64,000 nt of DNA, taken from Chloroflexota bacterium (lineage in GTDB: Bacteria > Chloroflexota > Anaerolineae > Anaerolineales > Villigracilaceae). Both the position numbers and the translations under genes were made by a program. The stretch lies in NCBI GenBank assembly GCA_021787595.1, contig JAJYLQ010000006.1, forward strand, positions 74,408-138,407, read 5' to 3'. The notes below the pieces were generated by a model, which saw only the letters and a program-made list of their open reading frames with translations, was not told the origin of the DNA and ran no database searches. Every line of letters starts with the position of its first letter. Within the stretch, counting starts at the first letter, position 1. Shown piece after piece: positions 1-8,122 of the stretch.

Positions 1-497
1 ACAATATTTATTTCTTTGGATCCCAGCCGCGCGCGATGCGCCTCGGCCACCCCATTGCCGACCGCGATAATCTGATGCGCGCCATAACGAAGCGCAACTT
101 GCTCAATTGCGGATCTCATCCGATAATGCCCTCGCGTATCCAAATGAGTGCTGTGCAAGGTTGCCACGACTGGAACACCAACCAATCTCCCCGCCAGCGT
201 CCCCAGAACGTTGGCGTGCGACAGATGTGTTTGAATCACATCGAAGCCGCCAGAACGGAAGACCCGGGTCAGCGCTGGCATTGCCGCAGGATTGTAAAGT
301 CGCGTAATAGATAAAGCCTCGACTTTCGCCCCGAACGCTTCCAGTTGAGTCCGATACGGGCTGCTCGCAATAAAAGCCTGCAGGCTGATCACCGTCACAT
401 CGAGTCCGCGAAGTCCGGCGACCTCCGTAAAAGAGGCGATCCATTTCTCGGCGCCGCCCCAATGCAACGAATCGATCAGATGGGCAACCCGCATCAT
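1..497 (-). CDS. Glycosyltransferase family 4, N-terminal part (cut by window edge)
   Basis: The minus-strand reading frame opens at two adjacent ATGs (497 and 494) behind AGGAGG and stays open to base 1, so about 165 codons of the N-terminal half are visible. The protein starts MMRVAHLIDSLHWGGAEKW, the usual first strand and glycine loop of GT4 (GT-B fold) enzymes, followed by a region rich in short beta/alpha units with the phrases TLHSTH and GVPVVATLH typical of the acceptor-binding domain. It would add a sugar from an activated donor to a lipid-linked glycan on the cytoplasmic face. The start overlaps the stop of the small upstream ORF (ATGATG/TGA), so it is the last visible gene of the polysaccharide operon. 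The sugar specificity cannot be told. Confidence 0.85.
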   Translation of the reverse strand, partial: MMRVAHLIDSLHWGGAEKWIASFTEVAGLRGLDVTVISLQAFIASSPYRTQLEAFGAKVEALSITRLYNPAAMPALTRVFRSGGFDVIQTHLSHANVLGTLAGRLVGVPVVATLHSTHLDTRGHYRMRSAIEQVALRYGAHQIIAVGNGVAEAHRARLGSKEINI

Positions 498-661
498 GCC
501 TCCTGCACCGCCGCGGGTCGCACTGCGCGGGCCACAAACACGGCTTCAATGCCCATTGCCATCGAGGCGGCTGCCAATACGGCGCCTTCGATAAAGTCCC
601 TCCTCACTGTGCCGTGGACAGTCGTTCGACCAAAGGTGGAGTGCAGCTTCAAATCTTCCAT
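494..661 (-). CDS. Small 55-residue protein between ligase and glycosyltransferase
   Basis: A 55-codon frame begins four bases after the O-antigen ligase stop and ends with a TGA that overlaps the glycosyltransferase ATG. It starts MEDLKLHSTFGRTTVHG, then has one moderately hydrophobic stretch (about residues 25-45, alanine/valine rich) and a short tail. The tight spacing on both sides is what a real, translationally coupled gene would show, but there is no clear Shine-Dalgarno sequence and I recognise no family. It could instead be a linker that lets ribosomes reach the next gene. Confidence 0.45.
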   Translation of the reverse strand: MEDLKLHSTFGRTTVHGTVRRDFIEGAVLAAASMAMGIEAVFVARAVRPAAVQEA

Positions 662-664
662 GAC

Positions 665-2080
665 TTATACATGCGAATCCAAGGAATATGCATCCATCCC
701 AGCGCCAATGACACTGGCGGGTTCGGCACCATCGACAGGTTCAACGGCATTGGCGCTTTCTTTCGCAGCCTGAAGCCCTCCCCAGGCGATCCCAACGAGG
801 AGCCATAGATATCGAATATAGGAATCGTGGAGAAAGATGGCCGCGACCAGATAACCAATCAAACCAACGCTCATCGCCGCAGACAGGTTTGCAAACCCGC
901 TCATACCCTGTCGCGCAAAGAGACTCTTGGCGCGTGCCAGTGCTCTGAAAGTAAAATAGATAATCGCTGCGAACGAAAGAAAGCCTAATATGCCTCTCTC
1001 TGCAGCAACCTGAAGAAACAGGTTATGCGCAGATTGAGTCTCGACATTTTGACCCAGCCCCAACTGGCGGGCATACTCCAGGTAACGAGTATTAAAGTTG
1101 CCAACGCCCACGCCAAAAATCGGATTCTGTGTAAACATCGTCCAGCCCACGATGTCCGTTGTAGTGCGAGCCTGAATCGAGGTATCCAACGTGACAGAGC
1201 TGCTGGCACCCGGTATCACCTGAAGCAATGATCTGATGCGCTGGGTATATTGATCCGGAAGGAATTGATAAACAAGAAGTCCGAAGGCCAAAAGGAGGAA
1301 AGCCGGGATCAATGGCCGCCGCGGTTGCTGAATGATCGCGATCGCAGCAACCACTCCAAGCGCAAGGAAATCGCCGCGCGAATAGGTGTAGAGAATGGTA
1401 ACTGTGCAAACAAATAATGCCCAACCCGCCAGGATTTTCAAGAAAAATCGCTTTTCATCCAGGAGTCTTTCAAAGGCCAACGGCACAAGGACCACCATGA
1501 TTTGCCCATAAAAATTGGGGTCATTCAAAACCCCTGCAACGCGGTAGTCGCCGGCAGAAAGGCTGGCGACTTGTCCAAACCCGGCATACAGTCTGCTAAA
1601 TGTGCCAGTGAAAACTTGGAAGACCGATATTGTCCCCATCACTATCCCCGCAGCCAACAGCGACCATGCCGCCCATCGCAGGGATTTTGGATTTTGGATC
1701 AAAAAGATAACGACCAGGCCAATAATCACATCTTTTAAGTAGGAAAGCAGGGACGCGCTGGTCTGGCTTACACTTGATGCGTAGAACAGGGAAAGCGAAC
1801 CAAGCAGCGTGTAAGCCCCCATTAACAAGGCTGGGGCAATCCACCCTTGAAACTGATCTTGAAATACCATCCACCTGGTTATGATCACCAGGACCAGCAG
1901 ACTGACCAGGGGCTGCGCGAGAGATGGCAGGCCAAACTTCGAAATAAGGATGTCCGACAAGTTGGTATAAACGGCAAAGCTCAAGATCACGAGCCCCAGG
2001 CCGGGCCTGAGAGTCAGCAGGATGTACGTGATGAGAGCCGGGACGCTAAGAAGAACTAGAAGGGTGTAATCAATATGCAT
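665..2080 (-). CDS. O-antigen ligase / polymerase family (Wzy_C) membrane protein
   Basis: 471 residues, about ten to twelve membrane segments, with the long periplasmic loop before the last helices that marks the Wzy_C/WaaL family (residues about 290-370, with the motif GVGVGNFNTRYLE and, just after, SAHNLFLQ). These proteins join or polymerise lipid-linked glycans on the outer face of the membrane. A longer frame exists to 2155, but the ATG at 2080 follows GGTGAG at a good distance and begins the first helix (MHIDYTLLVLL), so it is preferred. It sits downstream of the chain-length regulator and upstream of a glycosyltransferase, so it is part of an exopolysaccharide or surface-glycan operon. 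Ligase versus polymerase cannot be settled from sequence alone. Confidence 0.85.
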   Translation of the reverse strand: MHIDYTLLVLLSVPALITYILLTLRPGLGLVILSFAVYTNLSDILISKFGLPSLAQPLVSLLVLVIITRWMVFQDQFQGWIAPALLMGAYTLLGSLSLFYASSVSQTSASLLSYLKDVIIGLVVIFLIQNPKSLRWAAWSLLAAGIVMGTISVFQVFTGTFSRLYAGFGQVASLSAGDYRVAGVLNDPNFYGQIMVVLVPLAFERLLDEKRFFLKILAGWALFVCTVTILYTYSRGDFLALGVVAAIAIIQQPRRPLIPAFLLLAFGLLVYQFLPDQYTQRIRSLLQVIPGASSSVTLDTSIQARTTTDIVGWTMFTQNPIFGVGVGNFNTRYLEYARQLGLGQNVETQSAHNLFLQVAAERGILGFLSFAAIIYFTFRALARAKSLFARQGMSGFANLSAAMSVGLIGYLVAAIFLHDSYIRYLWLLVGIAWGGLQAAKESANAVEPVDGAEPASVIGAGMDAYSLDSHV

Positions 2081-2268
2081 AAAACGCTCACCAAAACCAG
2101 CCCGGGGAATTTGTTGCTGCCGTCTTGATAACAACCCAATCCGCGCAAAAAACAAGCGAAATCAAGAATTGGTTTTCGGCAAAGGCAATTTTCTGCCAAC
2201 GACGATGAAAACGTCCTGATGGCCAGCAACTCCCAACGACCATTGACAGGCACAGACTCAAAACATAA

Positions 2269-3408
2269 TTACCGGATGTTCGATTCCGGCTGCGGCCAAA
2301 ATGGACTTTTCATTTCCCAAACATATATTGGATTCGCGTTGTCCCTTCTGGCGCTCGACAAGGCGTTCTCGGCCTTTGCAAACAACTCCGAAACAGAAAT
2401 ATTGTTGCTGTACTCCGCACCGCCGATGCGCGAGTCGAGACTGACCGTTATCCCCAAAGCGCCCAATTCAAGCGGTGCCGAAAGCGCCTGATGAATGCGC
2501 TCAAAAATTCGATTTGCCGCTGAAGCGGAAGTATTAGGCAGCATTAATTCAAAACTCAACTCATTCCGCCGTCCAATCACGTCGTTGCCGCGCAACTCCT
2601 TACGCAGCAAATCTGTTACTTTTCTCAAGATCCATTGCAAGCTCGCTGCCGGCAGCGATTCGATCGCATCGCGAAGTCCCGTCAGCTCCACAAACCCAAT
2701 CGTGAATACATCATTTGGATTCCCCGCCAAAGTCTCATCCACTACGCGGGGAAAATAACGATTGCTGTATACACCCGTGACCGGATCCAAGCGATGCCTC
2801 TGCCGAAACGCTTCCAACGGGATCCGAAGCTGCTCCCGTAAAACGGCCAGCGCCGCGCCTGCGATCAATCCAAAGACCAGCGCCACACCAGCGTTGAGCA
2901 ATGGCTGCGGGCTGATGGGAAGCGTAGGCGGCACTGCCTTGTCCAAAAAGGTAATTACAAATACCTGATTGATAAGATCAGAATAGCCGATGGTCTGTTC
3001 GCCAATCGCGTTGGCCAGCGTCGCTACAACGTTTGGGTCGGGACCTGTAACGCTCAACTCCAAAATGGTCGTATTGGGAAGCACCGCCGCTTGATAGGTG
3101 TAACCCTTCACGTCCTGAGGCTGAAGTTTGAGCATGGACAGAGTGTCGGCATAGATTCTGCCGCTATTCATGATCTGGGCATAAGTGGAAATAACCGAAA
3201 CGCTGCCGATGGTATCGTAGCTGCGTACCACATCCGGACCCGTGTTGAGAGAAGTACTACTGGGGATAAGAATAAAACTTGCAGTAGCCCGATATTGGGG
3301 AGTCGCTAATAACGAGAAAACCAATGAGGCAGCCAATGCAAGCAAAGCGGCCAAAACGATAATCCACCAGCCGCGCCTCAACATTTGAAAATACAAACGA
3401 ATTTCCAT
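2269..3408 (-). CDS. Wzz-type chain-length regulator fused to a degenerate GGDEF domain
   Basis: 379 residues. Residues 1-195 form a Wzz domain: a membrane helix at about 14-36, an extracytoplasmic domain, the proline-rich motif PTLPISPQP before the second helix (about 170-190). After a short cytoplasmic linker, residues about 205-365 align with a GGDEF domain: DPVTGVYSNRYF matches the usual start, and RGND (273-276) matches the RxxD inhibitory c-di-GMP site. The five residues where GGDEF should be are NELSF (282-286), so cyclase activity is not expected. Wzz proteins set glycan chain length; the degenerate domain may bind c-di-GMP and link this to signalling (inference). First gene of the polysaccharide operon; GAGGAG precedes the ATG. 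Confidence 0.85.
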   Translation of the reverse strand: MEIRLYFQMLRRGWWIIVLAALLALAASLVFSLLATPQYRATASFILIPSSTSLNTGPDVVRSYDTIGSVSVISTYAQIMNSGRIYADTLSMLKLQPQDVKGYTYQAAVLPNTTILELSVTGPDPNVVATLANAIGEQTIGYSDLINQVFVITFLDKAVPPTLPISPQPLLNAGVALVFGLIAGAALAVLREQLRIPLEAFRQRHRLDPVTGVYSNRYFPRVVDETLAGNPNDVFTIGFVELTGLRDAIESLPAASLQWILRKVTDLLRKELRGNDVIGRRNELSFELMLPNTSASAANRIFERIHQALSAPLELGALGITVSLDSRIGGAEYSNNISVSELFAKAENALSSARRDNANPIYVWEMKSPFWPQPESNIR

Positions 3409-3620
3409 TTGTCTCTCCTCTATGCTTTTTAGCCAGGAAACAGAAACGCCAATCCATGAAACTCAGGGTAAGGCTTCAAACCCACCCGGTGCAAAGTCTA
3501 AAATTTGGGTCAAGATAGTCGGGTTTACACACTTTGCAATTTTGTAAGGTCTTGCTGTAATATACCTTATTTGGCGACAAAGTGCAATGCGCAGTTTGAT
3601 GCTCTTATCTTGAACTAACC

Positions 3621-3772
3621 TGGCTCTACCGTTTCCAGCGGGACGAGCAATAAACTTAACAGCTCTTTGCCACGAATTCCACGAATGGTCGCGAATGTCT
3701 CCAAAAAATTCGTGCGAATTCGCGAAATTCGTGGCTGAGGATTTGGCTTTCCCGTTAAAAGCGGGAGAGCCA
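3621..3772. repeat. MITE-like element with imperfect terminal inverted repeats (copy 1)
   Basis: The left end TGGCTCTACCGTTTCCAGCG and the right end (3743-3772) are imperfect inverted repeats of about 28 bases. Inside lies a second large palindrome built from GCCACGAATTCCACGAAT and its inverse (about 3668-3736). A related, shorter element with the same kind of ends occurs at 53174-53305. No ORF is carried. Coordinates are estimated from the inverted repeats. Confidence 0.6.
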
Positions 3773-3938
3773 CTAACCTTTATTGCGCTATGCTTCAACT
3801 TGTTGGCAAAATCACAGCAAACAAGTTGATGGACAAGTTACTTTATTCATGAACTGAGTAGAAAAAACGAGAGGAATCGGGTCGTATCCAAATGCCTTGG
3901 TGAGGCAAAAACAGCCTCCTGCTCAAGGGGGCCGCTCC

Positions 3939-4060
3939 AAACTATGATTTGTTCAAGCGGTATTTCCATTTGGGCGTCTCAGGAGACGCGGTCTCGCAGG
4001 CGCTTGTTGTGGTTGATCGAGCCTGGCGCGGCACGCGGCTGCGGCGTCGGTCGTTTTTAG
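3939..4060 (+). pseudogene. Possible remnant of an initiating sugar transferase gene
   Basis: Translation of the plus strand reads NYDLFKRYFHLGVSG, which resembles the N-terminus of polyprenyl-phosphate sugar-1-phosphate transferases (typically KRxFDLxxS followed by a hydrophobic helix). After this the hydrophobic helix is not kept in any one frame. The location beside a polysaccharide operon fits. The match is short, so chance is a real alternative. Confidence 0.25.
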
Positions 4061-4157
4061 GGAATCATGCCGGCAACGATTTGTTCCTTGATATAATCCT
4101 CCTCCTGTCAGTCGAACCAGTCAACAATACGATTGACTTGAGGAGCGCAGATAAATA

Positions 4158-4727
4158 ATGTCGGTCACGAAATTGATTTTGGCGGTGTTGGAGGGGTTCA
4201 AAAGCCGCGTGCCCTCTTCAAAACAGATTTTGACCGTCTACAGCTTTGTCCTTTTTATAGCGGCTGGATGGTCCATCTACTCTTTCTTGTTCAACCTCCC
4301 CTCCTCTTTATATTATTTCAATACGTTTCAAATCATCTCGGTTTTTTCTTACGTCATGGCGTTCACGCTCTTCGAGAGCATTCTCGTGCTTTTGGCTTTG
4401 GTGGCGATTGGCATTGTGCTTCCTGGTAAATGGTTCAGGGATTGTTTCACATACAGCGGTCCTCTGGTGATTTTAGTTGGCGGCGTTGCGTCAGTACGTC
4501 TTCAAGATTCGATGCGGACCGGTATCCCGCCCCTTCGGTGGGTCGCAGTGGGAGCCTTGCTCGTACTGATCGCTTGCGTTGTTCTGATCTGGCTTTTTCA
4601 TAAGGTCACGGCATTACAGAAAATATTCCTGAAGGTCGTGGAACAATTTGTAATATTTGCTTACATTTATGTTCCGCTTGGTTTGCTCGGCATGGTCATT
4701 GTGCTGGTTAGGAACGTTCTCCAATGA
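4158..4727 (+). CDS. Multi-pass membrane protein of unknown function
   Basis: 189 residues with about five hydrophobic helices (roughly 25-45, 55-75, 80-100, 105-125, 130-150 and a last one near 165-185) and no charged catalytic motif that I recognise. The start follows GAGGAG at some distance. The stop codon overlaps the ATG of the sulfatase-fold enzyme (ATGA), so both are translated as a unit and the protein may be a membrane partner or anchor for that enzyme. No family assignment is offered. Confidence 0.75.
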   Translation: MSVTKLILAVLEGFKSRVPSSKQILTVYSFVLFIAAGWSIYSFLFNLPSSLYYFNTFQIISVFSYVMAFTLFESILVLLALVAIGIVLPGKWFRDCFTYSGPLVILVGGVASVRLQDSMRTGIPPLRWVAVGALLVLIACVVLIWLFHKVTALQKIFLKVVEQFVIFAYIYVPLGLLGMVIVLVRNVLQ

Positions 4728-6274
4728 CGCAATCTGACTCGCAGGCTAATTTCACCAGAAGGGACCTCCTCAAACTTATATCCCTTGTTCCTGTGGTCTC
4801 GATGCTGCAGCCGCTGGGGAGGATCCTGGGAAATGTCAATGCCGGGCAGGCGCCCAATGTCATTGTGCTCGTCTTCGATGCGTGGTCCGCGCATGATGTG
4901 CAGCTCTTCGGATATCCCCGGCAAACCATGCCAAACCTCGCAAAGTTCGCCGAGGACGCGATCGTTTATCATAGTCACTACTCAGCCGGCACGTTCACCG
5001 TTCCGGGGACAGCTTCTTTGTTGACCGGTTTGTATCCATGGTCGCATCGGGCGCTTCAATTGGGCGGAGGCATCATCAAGCCGCACATAAACCACGAGGT
5101 TTTCACAGCCGTTCAGGGCGCACTTTCCACGATTGGATACACCCAAAATACATACGCAGACGTGATCATGGGGCAGGCCGAGAGATATATAAAAGAGCAC
5201 CTCCCAACCGGAAGTTTCGGCCTGGAGAATGAATTCATCTACAATCTGCCAATATTCGAAAACGATACGCTGATTTCGTACGCCGGCCTGGAAGACAACA
5301 TCTTCAATCTCGGAGGCAAGGGAACCACAGGCTCTCTTTTCGTGGCCCCCTTTACCAATTATTGGCTGTCATATCAGAAGCTGCGCTTGAACGGCAAATA
5401 CGCAAAGGAATATCCGGGTGGGCTGCCTGATTCGGACACCAATGGCGTATATACGCTCGAAGGCATTGTGGATGGTGTCATCAAGACGTTGGGTGAGATT
5501 AGGGAACCCACCTTTGCGTATCTGCATTTTTTGCCTCCTCACGAACCTTATTGTCCCACATCGGAATATATAAAAGCCTTCGATGATGATTTCCATCCGG
5601 TGATAAAACCGGTTCATCCATTATCTTATAAGTCCGTGGATCCCGGCGGGCTGGCAAAACGCCGGAGGCTTTATGATCAATATCTTGCGAGTTGGGATCA
5701 GGCAGCCGGAAAGCTGTTTGATTTCCTGAAGACCTCGGGCCTGCGGGATAATAGTTATATTTTTATTACCGCTGACCACGGCGAAATATTCGAGCGGGGC
5801 GAGCTGGGGCATTTCACGCCTTTGATATATGACCCGCTGATTCATATCCCGCTGCTGGTTTCCCAGCCGGGACAAAAGGCGAGACAGGATGTGTTTGCTT
5901 CCACAAGCAATGTGGACATTCTCCCGACCATAGCCCGCCTTGCGAACATAGCGCCGCCAGGCTGGGTGGAGGGGAATCTTCTTCCGAGGCTGGGAGGCGC
6001 TGAAAATCCGGATCGGAGCGTTTTCGTGATCGATGCGAAGGAGGATTCCTCGTTCGGTCCATTGACCCGGTTTACCGCCTCGATTTCCAGGGATGGATTT
6101 AGGCTGGTTGATTATCAATACCGGGAATATACGGGCTTCGAATTGTATAACCTTGTCGAAGATCCGGAAGAGCTAAAGAATCTTTATGGCGCCAATCCCG
6201 CCATTCTCAGGTCTTTGAAAGACGAGTTATTGCAGAAGCTCGCGGATGTCAACCGTCCTTATCAAAAGGGTTGA
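4724..6274 (+). CDS. Sulfatase / alkaline-phosphatase superfamily enzyme with Tat-like signal
   Basis: 516 residues. Residues 11-35 look like a Tat signal (TRRDLLKL plus a hydrophobic stretch), so the enzyme acts outside the membrane. The core has the superfamily metal ligands: D52 in VLVFDAW, and ITADHGE near residue 348 with a following H. At the place of the sulfatase signature C-x-P-S-R the sequence is TVPGTASLLTG (T92-G102), so there is no cysteine or serine to become formylglycine. A threonine nucleophile is used by phosphoethanolamine and phosphoglycerol transferases of the same superfamily, so a phosphotransferase or phosphodiesterase acting on surface glycans is as likely as a sulfatase. 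Translationally coupled to the preceding membrane protein. Confidence 0.8.
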   Translation: MTQSDSQANFTRRDLLKLISLVPVVSMLQPLGRILGNVNAGQAPNVIVLVFDAWSAHDVQLFGYPRQTMPNLAKFAEDAIVYHSHYSAGTFTVPGTASLLTGLYPWSHRALQLGGGIIKPHINHEVFTAVQGALSTIGYTQNTYADVIMGQAERYIKEHLPTGSFGLENEFIYNLPIFENDTLISYAGLEDNIFNLGGKGTTGSLFVAPFTNYWLSYQKLRLNGKYAKEYPGGLPDSDTNGVYTLEGIVDGVIKTLGEIREPTFAYLHFLPPHEPYCPTSEYIKAFDDDFHPVIKPVHPLSYKSVDPGGLAKRRRLYDQYLASWDQAAGKLFDFLKTSGLRDNSYIFITADHGEIFERGELGHFTPLIYDPLIHIPLLVSQPGQKARQDVFASTSNVDILPTIARLANIAPPGWVEGNLLPRLGGAENPDRSVFVIDAKEDSSFGPLTRFTASISRDGFRLVDYQYREYTGFELYNLVEDPEELKNLYGANPAILRSLKDELLQKLADVNRPYQKG

Positions 6275-6287
6275 TTCCTGGCAATCG

Positions 6288-8024
6288 TTAATCGTTCGCG
6301 TTGGCGGGTTTTACATCCTTGAGATTCAATTGCAGCGTTGTCCGCCCGTTGTATTCGTTCGACTCGAACGAATAAATTACATCCACGCGCGGCGGCAGGT
6401 TTGCCTGCAAGTGTCCCATCCTGAAACCAATTGCATCCAGCATTGTGCCGTGATCATCGTCGAGCGCGAGTTTGAGATGTTTGCCGTCTGCGCCAACGGT
6501 GCGCGATGACTTCACTTTGACGCCGCGCGAGACAAAGACCGCATCCGGATTTCCATAACCGGTGGGTTCGAAATACGCGAGGTGTTTCAATAATTCAAGG
6601 TTCAACTGCGGAAGCAGGACTTCCATATCTGCCGCGAGGGTTGGGCGCAAATCCCTGCCGCTCAATTGCGCCTCGGCAATGGACTTCAAGCGGGCGACCA
6701 GTTCCGGCAGCTTGTCGTTGCGGACGGTGAATCCCGCCGCAGCCGCGTGCCCGCCATGCCGGACGAGCAAGTCGGCGCATTGATCGAGCGCGTCGGTGAT
6801 GTGAAATTCGGGGATGGATCGGCACGAGCCGCGCGTTTCCTCCGGGCCTTTCGCCGCGACCACTGAAGGGCGATAATATGTTTCCATCAGGCGCGATGCC
6901 GCCAGCCCAACCACGCCCGAATTGAATCCTTCGTCCACGGCGAACAACAAGAATGGATTGCCCCCGTCGGCGAGGGCCAGCGATTCGGCTTTCTCCTGCG
7001 TGACGCGCGTCAAAGCCTGGCGCTGGCGGTTCTGCACATCGAGTTGCTGCGCGAGCTGGCCGGCGCGCATGAAATCCGTTGCGGTCAATAATTCCAGGGA
7101 TGCCAGCGCCGATTCGAGCCGCCCCGCCGCGTTGAGCCGCGGTCCAAGCACAAATCCGATTTGCCCGGCAGTCGTTTTGCCGATCGCCATGTCCGCGACA
7201 TTGGCTAACGAAAAAAGCCCCTGGCGTTTTGTCTCGCGGATTTGTTTGAGTCCGCGGCGCACAAGGACGCGATTTTCTCCGACCAGCGGAGCGAGGTCGG
7301 CAACCGTGCCGAGGGCGACGAGATCCAATAAATCGGCAAGTGCAAGGGCGTGGACCATGGACGGTGGACGGTCTTCGGTCAACGGACCGCGGTCCATGAA
7401 AAGCGCTTCTGCAATTTTGTATGCAATGCCAACGCCCGCTAAATTTTTATCCGGGTAAATATCGCCGCGCTGCTTTGGATTGATCACGGCAAAGGCGGGC
7501 GGCAGGTCGCCGTCAGCGGGGTGGTGGTGGTCGCTGATAACAAGATCCAGCCCAATGTCCCGCGCGTGAAGCGCTTCATCCGGAGAGCGGATTCCGCAAT
7601 CCACGCTGATGGCCAGTTTGACGCCGTCCGCTTTCAGATGATCCAGCGCGTCGTTGTTGAGCCCGTAGCCTTCGTCGAAGCGGTTTGGAATATAGCCGCG
7701 AACATCGGCATCCAGCATCCTGAACGTTTGAAGGAGCAAAGCGGTGGCGGTGACGCCATCCACATCATAATCGCCGTAGATCGCGATCGGTTCGTGATGA
7801 TCCAGCGCATAACGAATCCGGTCCACCGCCGCGCTCATTCCTGTTAATTGAAACGGGTCGGTGTTGAAATTTGGTTCGGCCCTGAGAAAGGCGCGAGCTT
7901 CCGCGTCGGTGGCGTAACCGCGATTGAAAAGCAGTTGCCGGAGGATGGGAGGAAACTTCGAGAGATTTTCATCCGCCTGCGGCGTAATGGATTGCGAGAT
8001 GGGCCAGCGTTTCGAGAGTGTCAT
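6288..8024 (-). CDS. recJ: Single-stranded-DNA-specific exonuclease RecJ
   Basis: 578 residues, the usual length of bacterial RecJ. The DHH motifs are clear: IYGDYDVDGVTA (motif I), VDCGI, SDHHHP (motif III), and the DHHA1 half with GGHAAAAGF near residue 460. RecJ degrades single-stranded DNA 5' to 3' in mismatch, base-excision and RecF-type recombination repair. A longer frame reaches 8207, but the ATG at 8024 starts the conserved N-terminus (MTLSKRW) and lies 18 bases after a TATACT box, so the upstream part is noncoding. Converges with the sulfatase gene and diverges from the gene at 8123. Confidence 0.95.
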   Translation of the reverse strand: MTLSKRWPISQSITPQADENLSKFPPILRQLLFNRGYATDAEARAFLRAEPNFNTDPFQLTGMSAAVDRIRYALDHHEPIAIYGDYDVDGVTATALLLQTFRMLDADVRGYIPNRFDEGYGLNNDALDHLKADGVKLAISVDCGIRSPDEALHARDIGLDLVISDHHHPADGDLPPAFAVINPKQRGDIYPDKNLAGVGIAYKIAEALFMDRGPLTEDRPPSMVHALALADLLDLVALGTVADLAPLVGENRVLVRRGLKQIRETKRQGLFSLANVADMAIGKTTAGQIGFVLGPRLNAAGRLESALASLELLTATDFMRAGQLAQQLDVQNRQRQALTRVTQEKAESLALADGGNPFLLFAVDEGFNSGVVGLAASRLMETYYRPSVVAAKGPEETRGSCRSIPEFHITDALDQCADLLVRHGGHAAAAGFTVRNDKLPELVARLKSIAEAQLSGRDLRPTLAADMEVLLPQLNLELLKHLAYFEPTGYGNPDAVFVSRGVKVKSSRTVGADGKHLKLALDDDHGTMLDAIGFRMGHLQANLPPRVDVIYSFESNEYNGRTTLQLNLKDVKPANAND

Positions 8025-8042
8025 AGTATGAATGGTGGGTTG

Positions 8043-8048
8043 AGTATA
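8043..8048 (-). promoter_or_regulatory. -10 box (TATACT) of recJ
   Basis: TATACT on the minus strand ends 18 bases before the recJ ATG at 8024. No convincing -35 hexamer is seen. Confidence 0.4.
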
Positions 8049-8097
8049 CTTTAATTTCAGCGCAGGGACACACGCATTCCCGACTCGAGCAACGTTG

Positions 8098-8103
8098 TAT
8101 AAT
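8098..8103 (+). promoter_or_regulatory. -10 box (TATAAT) for the gene at 8123
   Basis: TGTATAAT directly precedes the gene. Transcription would begin near 8110, after the first possible ATG (8105), which supports the ATG at 8123 with GGAGAG as the true start. Confidence 0.5.
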
Positions 8104-8122
8104 AATGGACGGAGAGAGTGCC

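Larger units (their letters stand above)
3409..4157. other. Long divergent intergenic region
   Basis: About 750 bases separate the minus-strand polysaccharide operon from the plus-strand membrane protein and sulfatase. It holds a palindromic repeat element (3621-3772). Further on, 3939-4060 is a possible sugar-transferase remnant. Short ORFs here (one of 111 codons on the minus strand across the repeat, one of 69 codons before 4158) look like by-products of the repeat and remnant. I see no clear promoter hexamers or riboswitch fold. Confidence 0.5.

Noticed and set aside
103-549. 148-codon minus-strand ORF over the glycosyltransferase start
   Set aside because: It is out of frame with the clear GT4 sequence starting at 497 and has an Arg/Cys-rich composition typical of a shadow frame.
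3463-3798. 111-codon minus-strand ORF upstream of the Wzz gene
   Set aside because: It is a translation of the palindromic repeat 3621-3772 and has no family features.
3880-4150. c-di-GMP or cobalamin riboswitch before 4158
   Set aside because: Some GC-rich stems exist (CCTCCTGCTCAAGGGGG), but I cannot place the conserved loops of either class.
3949-4158. 69-codon plus-strand ORF before the membrane protein
   Set aside because: No helix or domain continues in frame; better explained as a decayed remnant or noncoding leader.
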